Part shown: one piece after another, positions 36,530 to 46,792 of the stretch | Layout: each line of letters opens with the position of its first letter | Position numbering within the stretch: position 1 is the first letter of the stretch | DNA from: Moniliella sp. 'wahieum' | Taxonomy: Eukaryota; Basidiomycota; Moniliellomycetes; Moniliellales; Moniliellaceae | DNA length: 64,000 bases | Assembly (NCBI GenBank): GCA_003971905.1 | Contig: RSEE01000004.1 | Span: 124,001 to 188,000 of the forward strand | Direction: 5' to 3' | The notes under the pieces: model-generated | The model's input: only the letters and a program-made list of their open reading frames with translations | The model's database searches: none | What the model was told of the DNA's origin: nothing | Made by a program: the position numbers and the translations under genes

Positions 36530-37088
36530 CTACTCCAGTCGCTCCACTGTAGGCAGAGCCGCCGCCCTATCTGTCAGTATCCCTCTTCCCAACACGGCAG
36601 CAGGAGACGCACGGTAGTCCAGTCGGTTGAGCACCGCACTCTTGCTTGTTTCCTCCACTTCCCCGGCGAGAAACCTCGTCCAGAATCGCATAGACCTTGT
36701 AAAAGTTGAAGACAAGGTCCAGCTCGCACACATTGCCAAAGAAGGCGTCTGTTCCACAGGTCAGGACGTGTGGGCCCATTCGCCTCGGCAACAAAGGCGG
36801 TGGGGACGTACCAAGGACTTCAACAAAGAAGTGGATGGCTTCTAGGTATGCCAACTCATTGTCGTTTCCGTCCACGCACACGCAGAAGAACAGGCCGGCG
36901 TACCGGCGGTAGACAATCTTGTGCGTGCGGAACTCGACAAAGTTGGACTGGCTCCGCGTATCGCGCGGGGCAACGAGACGATGGACCTCGGCCTGGACCT
37001 TGGGCTTTTCTTCATCGTCGTATGGCGCATACCATTTGACAAGACGCGCCTTGCCCTGCTTGTTTTGGACCAGGATAAAGCGAATCAT
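36530..37088 (-). CDS. APS2: AP-2 clathrin adaptor sigma subunit
   Basis: Small subunit of the endocytic AP-2 adaptor. Start ATG 37088: [20 protein letters not shown]. Then [40 protein letters not shown] and [16 protein letters not shown]; intron 36749-36811 (GTACGT...AACAG); [45 protein letters not shown]; intron 36547-36612 (GTGCGT...CTACAG) and the last exon LERLE-stop at 36530-36532. The three exons sum to one base more than a multiple of three; the break is at DE/FLAG (GAGGTTTCTC, about 36669-36678). Removing one base gives 142 residues, the normal length of AP-2 sigma. [15 protein letters not shown] favours sigma-2 over sigma-1. Confidence 0.94.
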
Positions 37089-37861
37089 CCGCACGGGCGC
37101 AGCTGGCAATCAGGCGCCAGCAGATGGTGGTGGCTGCAGCACCTCGCCTGCGCGCAGGCGGCGCAGTAAGGGGTGGCGCACGTGATATTAGGTAAGGATG
37201 TGACAGCGGCAACCCCCATGCGGTAGGCATGGGTCGAAGCACAAGGAGGGAGCAGGTGACGACGAGGGGGTCGGTCGACCGCTTCGTTTGCAAGGTCCTG
37301 ATGTCGATGACGCCAATCCAATTTTCAGTGCAACAAGGAAATGAGGGGACGAGGAGCGGGCGGGAACGAGGGGCGACGCTATCGGGATTGCGGGCACGCG
37401 GTCGCAGAACGGAGCTTGCAGTTCCGCTTACCGGCGACTTGGGCCGATAGAGCCATGCCTAGCGGGAGTTTCAACATAATACCCCAGTCTGTCCCTAGCT
37501 GATGTATCCAATCCGTCTGCTTCTCTTTTCTCCATCTTACACTGTTTCCCCTTCTCGATCTCTTGTCCAGCAACGTCGGCCTATCGTGCACCGCCCTCCT
37601 TGGAGAGCTTGTATATGCATAAGGCAGTGGAGCATCCCACCGCCAGCGTATAACCCACTTTTGCTGAGAGCCTGCGCAGGCACCGTCGGAAATGCAGATC
37701 AATACATGCTTATAGGGAGATGGACAGAATCAAAGGACAACAACCAGTACATTACACTGTGAGATGCAACTCAAAACTGGAAGAAGGCAGGTACAGGCAC
37801 AAAAAGAGCGGATCGATATAGGAGAAGATATAGAATACAGAACCAGCCGCCATCCCTTCGG
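37089..37861. other. APS2 5' flank and BDP1 3' flank
   Basis: No gene recognised; nothing conserved on either strand. Confidence 0.5.
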
Positions 37862-40727
37862 TCAAACGTAGCTTCCAACCACCTCCTCATACTCTCCACC
37901 AGCCGCGCCAGCCTGGTTGGCCATCACGTCGGCACGATGGGCCCGGTCGCGCCGCCAGGAGGCCTTGGACTTGCCCCGACGTCCAGGATGGTGTTTGGGC
38001 ACTTTGCGCACATGCACGCGTCGCGTTCCATCGGGCAAGATTTCGATCTGAACAGCGAGAAGTTAGCGCCCTGACCAGTCCAGTCTCAGCAGAAATAAGG
38101 GAAAACGTACCTCTTCTTCTTCGTCATATTCATCTCCAGACAGATCAGCTTGAGAACGCTTGCGGCCCGCGCCCACCCCGCCGGGCGCTTCTGTGTCGGG
38201 AACAGAGGAGGCCATATGGGTCGGGACTGTAATGACAGGCATGGGCGCGTCCAGATTGATCCGGGCCACCTCAGCCCAAGCTTCCAACGACATACGGGGG
38301 ACACCATCAATCACCTCGGTGTCTGGGTCAGACGGGGCCGATTCCGAAACGTGTGTCACATCCTGTTGGACAGAAGAGAAAGAGGTGGTTGGCTGTTGGA
38401 CAGAATCCATCGAGACGGTGGGTAGCGTGTCCATTGGACCAGGAACACGTTCCCCGTCCGAAAGGAAGGCGGGCGGATCTGAAGATAAAGCGGGGGCAAC
38501 TGAGGAGCTGCTCAATAGTTCCGACGCCTTGCCCACTTCAGTAGACGTGGGCGCTACCGATGACGGTCGAGAGGAAGAGTGGCGCTTAAGCGGAGTACGC
38601 TTGGACATGATCTTGTTCATCAGCGAAGGTTGAGAAATGTCCAGTTTGCGGTATTTGGCCTTGATCTGCGCACGGGTGCGGCGAGGAAACGCGCGGGCGA
38701 TCATGCCAAAGTCGCTCCCCCAAAGGCCGATCGCCGCCAAGAGCTGTTTGTTTCTTGAGGTGTCCATGCCTTTTGCGCGGCGTAGCCGCATCACCATCAC
38801 GAAGGAGCGCAAAGCGTTTGCCACGCCGGGTAGTGTGGACATAGGATGCACTGTTGGTAAACGTCCATTCATCCCGATCCTCAGCATGGACCTCGTCGTT
38901 GTTGGCTTGGTCAAACGCCTCCTGGTTCCGGTCGTAAAGCAACGAATCGGGGTCCACATCGATCGTCCCATCGTCCCGCATGCGAAACTGCGCCGCGCCA
39001 CCTGATTCCCGAAACTTGCGCGATCTGACTACCGGCTTGGCCTCCATGCCAGCTTCGAGTGAGACCGGATCAGTGTCGTTCGCCTTGGTCTTGCCCCGCT
39101 TATTGCGCGTCGATTCCCCATCCACCGGACCGACCTCATTATCCGTGTCTGCGCCCGTCGTCTCACCCGCTGTCTCGATAGTGCCGACCAGCTCTTGTCC
39201 GTTGGGTTACCCAGGTTTGGGGGGAGAGGGGAAGCAAGGCCATTGGTCTGAGTGGTAGGCTCGGAGCCAGTGTTGTTGGGCACCGAGGCGTCCAAGCTTG
39301 CCGGATCCGGTCCCGGTCCCTCAGGTTCGGACTCGGGAATCGCCCCAAACCCTCGGCCTCTGAATCATCGCTCTTGATGTCGGTACGATACTCCTCCCCG
39401 TTGGCAATTCGGCGCTCAAGGTGGCGCTGGGCTTTGGCAGCCAACTCAGCGTTGGCCGTTTTCCAAGCACTGTATTTTTCAGCCAGAGCAAACGTCTTGG
39501 GTCCGGGCAATCCCCAGGTCCAGCATGCCCGTCAGGTCCGCCATACTTGTACTGCTCTCCGGTCCCTGCATCGAAGCCGGTAGGACCAAATCGGGCTCCG
39601 ACTGGTCGGATTCGGACGTGGTATCCTCCACTTCCAACCCTTGCGCTCGGCGCTGTTGCCGCTCTTCCCTCCGTTTGGCTCGTGCATGGCGGTACTCGTC
39701 GACCTGAGCGGAGTGCTCAGCTTGAAGATGCTCCCATTGAAGACGTTCCTGCTCCACGCTTGGGAGATTGGAGTGAGCAAACGGACGTCGACGGCGTTGA
39801 TGTGGGGAGGGATTGTGCCCCGTGGGCTGCCGAGCGAGATCCGCGTTGACATTTGTGCGCAAGCTAGAAGCGCGTTGTTTGCGCCGGCGGCTCAGAATTG
39901 GGTTGCCAGGTGATCCCAACGAGTCGTCGGACGAAACACCCGCTTCCTCACCCATATTCACGTGCGCAGTGGTCTTCTTAGAAGCTCGAATAGCGGGTTG
40001 AGGACATGGGCTGGAAGAACCCGGGGAGGCGGTAGCAGTCCCACACCCGAACTAGGGGTAGAGCTTGGCGGCGGTACTATTCCAATGTGTGGGTGGGAGC
40101 GGGCCATGGAAGATAACCCCACATGGAAAGCAACTGGGTCGGAAGCGAGCGAGGTCAGAGCTTGAGGCTGTGCCAACGAAAGACGCGACGAGGGCGTACG
40201 CCCACGACTAGGCCCAGGGGAAGGACCCGGAGTAGACCCCAACCGGTTCCAAGGCACAGATGATGATGTGCCCTGAGAAGAGAGCCCGGGTTTCCCCAAA
40301 GCTTCGGACGGTACGATTGGAGAAGAAGGCTGAACAGGAATCGGGGTCGCCTGCTGCGTCAGGTCAGGCTGAGAGCTAGACGCGAGTGTTGGCACCATGT
40401 TGTTAACCTCAGGACGGCGCGTCTCGACGGGATCCTTCGACTGTGGTTGAGAGGATCCACCATCTTGCACGTGAGAAGAGCTAGCCGCTGCTGATACGGT
40501 GTGCGGGGTGGCATCGGGCTCAGGGAGTGAAGCGAGGGCTGGGGCTGGGCCCGGCTGAGACGAAGGATGGGCGGTTGTGGACTTGGCCGTCGCGTGCTTC
40601 GCCGCGGTTGTGCGCTGGGCAGAAGTGGTGGTCTTGGATTCGGTGGATGTGTCGGCGGCGGGTGCGGTGCGGCGCGCGATAGCGATGGCCTGAACTTGGA
40701 GCCAGCCTTCTCGACACGCGACGACAT
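37862..40727 (-). CDS. BDP1: TFIIIB subunit B'' (Bdp1)
   Basis: RNA polymerase III initiation factor. ATG at 40727 (MSSRVEKAGSKFRP) leads into a long Ser/Pro/Thr-rich region with a basic block (RRRKQRASSLRT near 39880). Then FALAEKYSAWKTANAELAAK near 39470, KFRESGGAAQFRMRDDGTID + VDPDSLLYDRNQ near 38940-39020, and the SANT domain near 38660-38850 with LWGSDFGMIARAFPRRTRAQ + IKAKYRKLDISQPSLMNKIM, the hallmark of Bdp1. Intron 38048-38110 (GTACGT...TTCAG) joins EEEE to IEILPDGTRRVHVRKVPKHH; stop 37862-37864. Frame breaks near 40690, 39980, 39520, 39190 and 38790. Supplies tRNA transcription generally. Confidence 0.9.
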
Positions 40728-41036
40728 GTTGATGGGGGCGACGTAAAAAAAGATTTGACATGACCTGGGTTCGTTCTGGCGAGAGCGCGGCTGTTTGGTT
40801 ACGTAACCCGTGCTGGCAATTCCAACTGGCCTATTCTCTCTCCATGCGAGAGGGGGCACTGGAGCAATACGCTCCAACAAAGAACGCAGTTGCTGATTAC
40901 TGACTGATATGCTGACACCTGACCCGCCTGACGCGTGACCCATAATCAGAACTGACCCATTTGGGTTGGACTGCCCACCCTCCCTATTTGGAGCACCCTT
41001 GCCCCGCACTGCACTTCCTGGGGCCCACCCTCCATC
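40728..41036. promoter_or_regulatory. Divergent promoter region, BDP1 / GH20 gene
   Basis: About 310 bases between head-to-head starts, with one ACGCGT at 40931-40936 inside TGACGCGTGAC. Confidence 0.5.
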
Positions 41037-42821
41037 ATGTCGTTTGCAGCGGCACTGGTGCTGGCCGCGTGTCTATCGGCGCTCCCGGCCAGTCAGGCCT
41101 TATGGCCCCAGCCCAAACACCTCCAGTCGGGCGCCCAGCCCATCCAGATCGACAGCACGTCGTTGCGGATCACCTGGCCACCTGATGCGCCCCAGGATCT
41201 GCGCATGGCCGCCACCAGGATTTGGAGCGAGATTGACGCCAGCCAGGTCGCAGCCCTGATTCCAGATCGTGGGGCGGGCGGTGGAGTGAAGTACACGCTG
41301 CTCCCACTTTGGATGCTCTCGATATTCATCTCCCCCCCAATGTGTCAAGCTTGCAAGCCTCCGTTGCAGCCCCATTGGACCAGTACGATGAGAGGTACAA
41401 CCTTACTGTACCTGTTGATGGACGGCCCGCCGTAATCGAAGCGTACACCGCCTTGGGCGCATTGCGTGGCCTTACCACATTTCAGCACCTTGTTTCTCTC
41501 TTCCTCAAGATGGGTCGCAGTACATTTGGGACGGACCCTACCGCATCCGAGATGAGCCAGCCTACCCCTACCGTGGTTTCCTCTTGGACACTGCCCGCAA
41601 TTTTTACTCGTAAAGGATCTAGAGCGAACACTCGATACCATGTCGTTCGTCAAGATGAACCAGGTATGTTCTGTACCTTGTAAACACTCACTTCCTGGAC
41701 TTGACACACATTATGGGATCAGTTCCACTGGCATATTGTCGATTCGCAAAACTTCCCTTGCAGTTGGACGGTGCCTACGCTGTTCTCGCTCAAAAAGGAT
41801 CTCCGGTTGGGATGCGCTACACCAAAGACGATGTGGCGCACGTGGTCCAGTACGCGGCTCGCGTGGCATCAATGTGATTGTGGAGATTGACATGCCTGGA
41901 CACCAGTATGAAGGGCCAGCTTCGTTCCCTGGGCCCAATTTGATGCAATGCGGTGGCGAGGCTGATTGGTGGGACATTGCCAACGAACCCCCTCCAGGAT
42001 CTCTCAAACTGAACGACCCAGCAGTCAACGCGTACATTTCCGGATTGATCGAGGAAGTGGCACCATTGTTTCCCAGTACCTACTTTGGTACTGGGGGGAC
42101 GAAGTGGACCTCAACTGCTATGGTGCCACCAACGCTTCGGACATTGATGCCGATGGCATCCTTCCCTTTGTCAGCCATGCCCATGCAACGCTCGCCCGCC
42201 AAGGTAAAACACCCCTCGTATGGGAGGAGATGGTCCTCGACTTCCCCGAGACGGGCAAATCATTACGAAATGGTACTGTGGTCGAGGCTTGGACCACCTC
42301 AACGAATGCGGCTAGGATCCTTTCGTCCAATCCGGGTGTCTTTCTCATTCACGCTCCGAGTAATTACTTTTACCTCGATTGTGGGACTGCGGGCGACTGG
42401 TTACGAGGTGCCTCAGGGAATGCAAGTTACTGGTGCCCTTACGTTTCGTGGAGCAAAACGTACGAGTTTGATCCGGTGGCAGGAATTGAGGAAGAACACA
42501 TACAAGGTGGTGCATCCCGTGTCCTCGGCGGAGAGGCGACCCTCTGGTCCGAGACTGTCGATGGCGGGGTTCTCGATGCAATCATTTGGCCTAGAGCGGC
42601 TGCGCGCGGAGGTGTTTTGGACAGGTGCTTCCTTTTCCCTTAGTAACGGCACAAATCATCTTCCAACGATTGTCAAGCGCAACGTGACCGAGGCCTTGCC
42701 CCGACTACACGATGTCCGCTACCGGATAGTGGACCGCGGGGTGGCCGCACGTCCGTTGCAGCCGTTGTACTGCACCTTACGGCCCGATGCGTGTTTGTCT
42801 CCGCCCGCCAAGCGGGTGTAG
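41037..42821 (+). CDS. Secreted GH20 beta-N-acetylhexosaminidase
   Basis: Removes terminal N-acetylglucosamine from chitin oligomers or glycans. ATG at 41037; signal peptide MSFAAALVLAACLSALPASQ then ALWPQPKHLQSG. Family landmarks: EAYTALGALRGLTTFQHLVS, PYRGFLLDTARNFYSVKDLE, intron 41664-41722 (GTATGT...ATCAG), FHWHIVDSQNFPLQL, VEIDMPGHQYEGP, the catalytic Asp-Glu in GTGGDEVDLNCYGATNAS, VWEEMVLDF, NYFYLDCGTAGDW and GGEATLWSETVDGGVLDAII, with stop at 42819-42821. The catalytic GGDE is readable only if one G is added to the G6 run at 42093-42098. Breaks also near 41300, 41590, 41790 and 42620. All catalytic elements are recoverable, so it is probably functional and extracellular. Confidence 0.93.
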
Positions 42822-43683
42822 ACGCTCGTGAATCGTCCTGATCCAGTGTACTTTTTCCCTTTTTAGAGAGCTTGGGGTTGGCTCTGAAGGTTACGCGTTC
42901 TCAATGAGGAGCCAGATCAGAGCGCGCCAGCCTCAAGACGTAATCCCTGTCTGATCTACCATGTCTTTCTTTCGCTTTGTTGTACATTTTCCCCTGCCCA
43001 CGATCTTCAACCATTCATTCTTCTCGCAGGAGTCAAGGCTCACAGTGCCATAGTTTGGCCGTCTCGCTTTTCCCTGTCCTTCCGCTTCCCCCCATGTCCT
43101 CTGTTCTTCCTTCTTCCCCACGAACGATTGATATATCCTTGGTCTAGTCCCGACTCTGGTCTCTCTCGCCTTAGGCCTTAGCCCCGACTTAGACGCTGTC
43201 ATCGGTCCCATCCGTCATTTTATCAGCATCATCCGTCCACTTGTCACATCTCCGCTTTCCCCATGGGGGAGCGCACCATACCCGCTATTTTTTACAGGTT
43301 ATCGACAGCTCGACGCAATGGGGTCTCCCCACTCTTAGACAATCCATGCTTCGTACAGCGTTGCTGCCAAGCACATCATGTATCGCGTCGCATCTATACA
43401 AGCCGGATTCGGGTCTGGTCAAACTCAATTCGCTCGTCGAATCTCTCCGAGCTGAATCCGGTGGTGCTCAGATTCGCTGTGACTTCGCTGCTGGTCCACC
43501 TTGCCACACGCTTGAGCGCGGAACAAGAGCTGGCTACGTGCTAACGAAAGTAGGTTAAAATGCTGGATGTGATGAACGTTGGATGTGAACCGCTGTGTCC
43601 ACGTTGGAGACGGAAAGGCCCGATAATCAAAGGGGCGGTTGCGGTATAACAAAGGAGGAGGGGATTGCAGTATAAGTAGTTAG
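42822..43683. other. Convergent 3' region, no recognised gene
   Basis: About 860 bases. Small open frames show no motif. Confidence 0.5.
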
Positions 43684-44982
43684 TTACAGCCGACCCACAT
43701 GCTGGCTATTGTGTTGTTGAGCAACCATCTCCTGCTCTTCTTTCTTTTGCCGCGCCAATGCCAACCAACGGCGACAGCTGACCCCGCCGCTTGCCCACGG
43801 CCATGTCCACACTTCCAGCCAGCCCACCTCGACAGAGTCCGGCTGGCGCGCCGGGCGCAGACCCAGCCACGTCCTGCATCCACAGGGACCATGTGGGACA
43901 CATCGGCCACGCCGTCTGCACCTCGGCCGCTCGCGGAGTTGTGCCTGCCCATATCGAGAGCCCAGACGAGTCCGATGGTTGAGGTGGGGTATGAGCTTGC
44001 GCTTGGGCCATCGCTTCGAACGTAGCCGGGTACCAAGTCCCGTCTGGATTGGGTTTCCATCCCATAGCGTGAAACTGAGCCGCTTGAGCGGCCTCCTCGT
44101 CCGCCTCTGCCTGCGCCTCGAGCACTTCCGGCGATTCATCCACCCCCTCAAACGCCGGGGCAGAGGAAAGTGTACTCCGGGAAAATGGATGGAGGGAAGC
44201 TACAAGCGAGGGGGACGGGGAAGGGGCCGCAGAACGGTGCCGTGAGGCGTACGGGACCCGTGTGGGGCTGGGCGCATCGGATGAAATGGAGCGGGAGAAG
44301 GGAGGTGGAGGCGGTGGAGCGAGCGGAGGTGGAATAGGATTGAGATGATTGGTGCGAGACCGAGGTGCGTGTGCACGTTTTCAGAGGCGGCAGACTGGTC
44401 CCGTTGCTCGTTCGGGTGCTGCTGGTGGCGAGGCGGAGGACACTTTTTTCAGCCCTCCGAACCCGACGGAACGCCGCATTGTCTTTGCTGCTGATGGGCC
44501 TCTCGGTCTCGAGAGGAGGAGAGAGGAGAGGGAGAAGTATTCAGGCCCACCCCAGAAGATGGTACCTTATCTCCCACCCTCACCTCCTCTTCTTCCTCTT
44601 CCCCATCCATTCCTCCTCTTCGTTGCTCTTTGCCTTATTCTCGGAAGAACGGTCCAAGGGGTCAATGGATGGCGGAGTTTGGCATGTGAGTTCGTTGGCA
44701 GTGGGTGCGAAAATAGGAGCGAGTGGTTGGGAAGCGTGCGAGATCCAGAACCGACCTGGAGGCGGGGGCGTTTGCGCTCTTTTTCTCAGCCGGCGCAGGC
44801 GGAGCCGACCTGCGAGATTCGGGACTAGGTTGGTCCACTTGGGGGCTGTGTGGACACGTTCGGTGGCACAGCATACGTCGGTGCACAGAACTGCGCGGTG
44901 GAAAGGTGAGGCAAATGGATGGACTGGGCTCGTAACGACTCGAGTCGGTGTCAGAGTCCGAGGGATAGGACACAAGCGCCAT
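43684..44982 (-). CDS. Hypothetical protein, possibly PRCC-like
   Basis: ATG at 44982 starts MALVSYPSDSDTDSS, resembling the short Ser/Asp-rich start of PRCC-family nuclear proteins. A Pro/Ser-rich region follows (SPESRRSAPPAPAEKKSANA). A more ordered C-terminal half reads DESPEVLEAQAEADEEAAQA, QFHAMGWKPNPDGTWYPATF, then a basic GKRRGQLSPLVG and a Gln/Glu-rich end (RQKKEEQEMVAQQHNSQHVG) with TAA at 43684. PRCC proteins end with a basic, Gln-rich helix after K-x-x-Q-L, which fits loosely. The family call is an inference from the two ends only; the gene itself is likely real because low-complexity coding runs across the span in several frames. Confidence 0.4.
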
Positions 44983-45384
44983 GATGGTGTGGTGGTGGAT
45001 GAGTACGATCGATGAGTACTGAGTATGGATGATCAATTAGAGTGGTGCGGGGGATCGATAATCGATGAGCGCTTTTTAGCCATCTTTGGACGACTGCTGT
45101 GCCCCGCTCCTGTTTGAAAGTTTGACCTGGTCTGTGCGCATAAGCGGGTGTCTGTACTGCGTGGAGTGCTGCCCGCTTGTACCGATCCGATCAATCAACA
45201 TCAATCGTCTCGAAATTGAAACCATTGAACATGAAACTTTTGGCTCTATGAATGACACGAATCCAAAGAGATGCTGGTGTGCAATGGCATGCACGTGCCC
45301 TATGGACTTCCCACAGCAGATGAGCTAGGCGCTAGCGACATGTGCTAAGTACTCACTTTACGTACTCGTGCACTTCTCGCCTCT

Positions 45385-45427
45385 AGCTTCAAGTTTCAAG
45401 CTTCAAGCTCTTCAAGCTCTTCAAGCC
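45385..45427. repeat. Iterated AGCTTCAAG / CTCTTCAAG motif
   Basis: About five head-to-tail copies of CTTCAAG-like units. Confidence 0.75.
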
Positions 45428-45630
45428 TCAATGAGGGCTTCACATTCACATGAATCCTGAGCTTGAGCCTCAAGCGCTTCTCAACCCTGTGGGCATGCAT
45501 TGAGGCTGAACGAATTAGAAGAGCAGGATATTTGGAAACTGCTGCGCCATGTGGTTGGGAAGGCACACATAGTAGGTGGCATACATAGGGACCAGAAGCT
45601 ATCGCTGACCGACACTCGGAAGGCTGCAGG

Positions 45631-45657
45631 TCAACGTTCAACGTTCAACGTTCAACG
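45631..45657. repeat. CAACGTT 7-bp tandem repeat
   Basis: CAACGTT is repeated three times plus a partial copy. Confidence 0.8.
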
Positions 45658-46792
45658 AGGTCCTCACTATGTATTGGCGCGTAATCAGGGACTATTCTTT
45701 TGATGTTGATAGCATGCACTGATTAACTGATTGTGCTCTTGGAGAGGCGGAACGGACAATGGATGATGTCGCGGATGCATGGGTGAGAGCAAAGATTAAT
45801 GATCGATGGTCGATGACTAGGATGACTCGACCCCATCTATTGAATCTCAGATCGATCTCAGATCACGGTTTGGGCACTTTGGCACTGGGGCGTTTGAGTG
45901 GCGTTTGACGCGTAACGTGCGACACTTCGGAAGCTTGAGAGCTCGAGACGGGGCGGCTGAGGCCGCAGCGCGGAAGATTGGTGGGGCAGCACTGCTGCAC
46001 AACGCCTGACGTGTGACAGGCACCAGCAACCTGCACCGACCCGCCCAGTCGGTGCTGATCATGCCCCTTACGTAAATAGACACTGGCGCCGTGCGTCCGA
46101 GTGGGTGCACTGGCCACCAAGACAGCCTGGCAGCTGGGAGGAACGTACGAGATGGGGGCGCAGCAGCGCAGCTTGGAGCTCTGAATTCAAGTCTGAGAGA
46201 TCTGAGACCTGAGATACGAGAACTGAGAGATACTGCGAGCTGCAGCGCCGAAGCGCTGAGCGGCCGAGCGCTGAAAAAAAAGCTGAAGCTTCCGAAGCTT
46301 CAATTGAACGTCGGGACGCGTGATCGTCACACGAGGCTTGGGCTTGAGCGCTTGCGCTTCGCTTAGCGCTGGGCCTGCTGCGGCCTCAGCACTGGGCAGT
46401 ACTTGCCCTTAACTGCGAAAGCAGCACTGCTGGGGCGGCGGCTTGGGCTGGCGGCCGTGGGCAGGCTAGTGGGGTGTGAAGAGTGTCCCTGGGCATACAT
46501 AGCGACCCGAGGAACTCTCAGGCCCCAGTGCTCGGCGCTGGCGCCTTGTGACGAATGCATGACGTGGGACAAGTGCGTGTGACAGACAGCCACCAGCAGG
46601 CCACTGCGCCAGCCAAGCCACCTGCCTCTTTGGGGCAGCCAGCCCGCATGCAGTAGCACCCCCGCCTCCTGCACCACCCAGGGCCACGCCAGGCCACTCC
46701 ACGCCCCCTCGCCCATCCCACCATCCAGCGCCATCCCCACCTCCCCCCCTGCCTTCCTCCCTCCAAGTTGGGCAATGACGGACCCTTCATCC

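Larger units (their letters stand above)
44983..46792. other. 1.8-kb gene-free region with short iterated repeats
   Basis: No protein or RNA gene recognised. It holds several short iterated motifs (CTTCAAG type, CAACGTT units, GAAGCTTCCGAAGCTTC at 46285-46301, GAGA/CTGAGA iterations near 46190-46230) and ACGCGT at 45908 and 46316. Upstream of the type-I membrane protein gene and of the PRCC-like gene. Confidence 0.55.

Noticed and set aside
46285-46301. GAAGCTTCCGAAGCTTC as a heat-shock element
   Set aside because: The second GAA is one base off the 5-bp phase required for contiguous nGAAn/nTTCn units and there is no gene close by.
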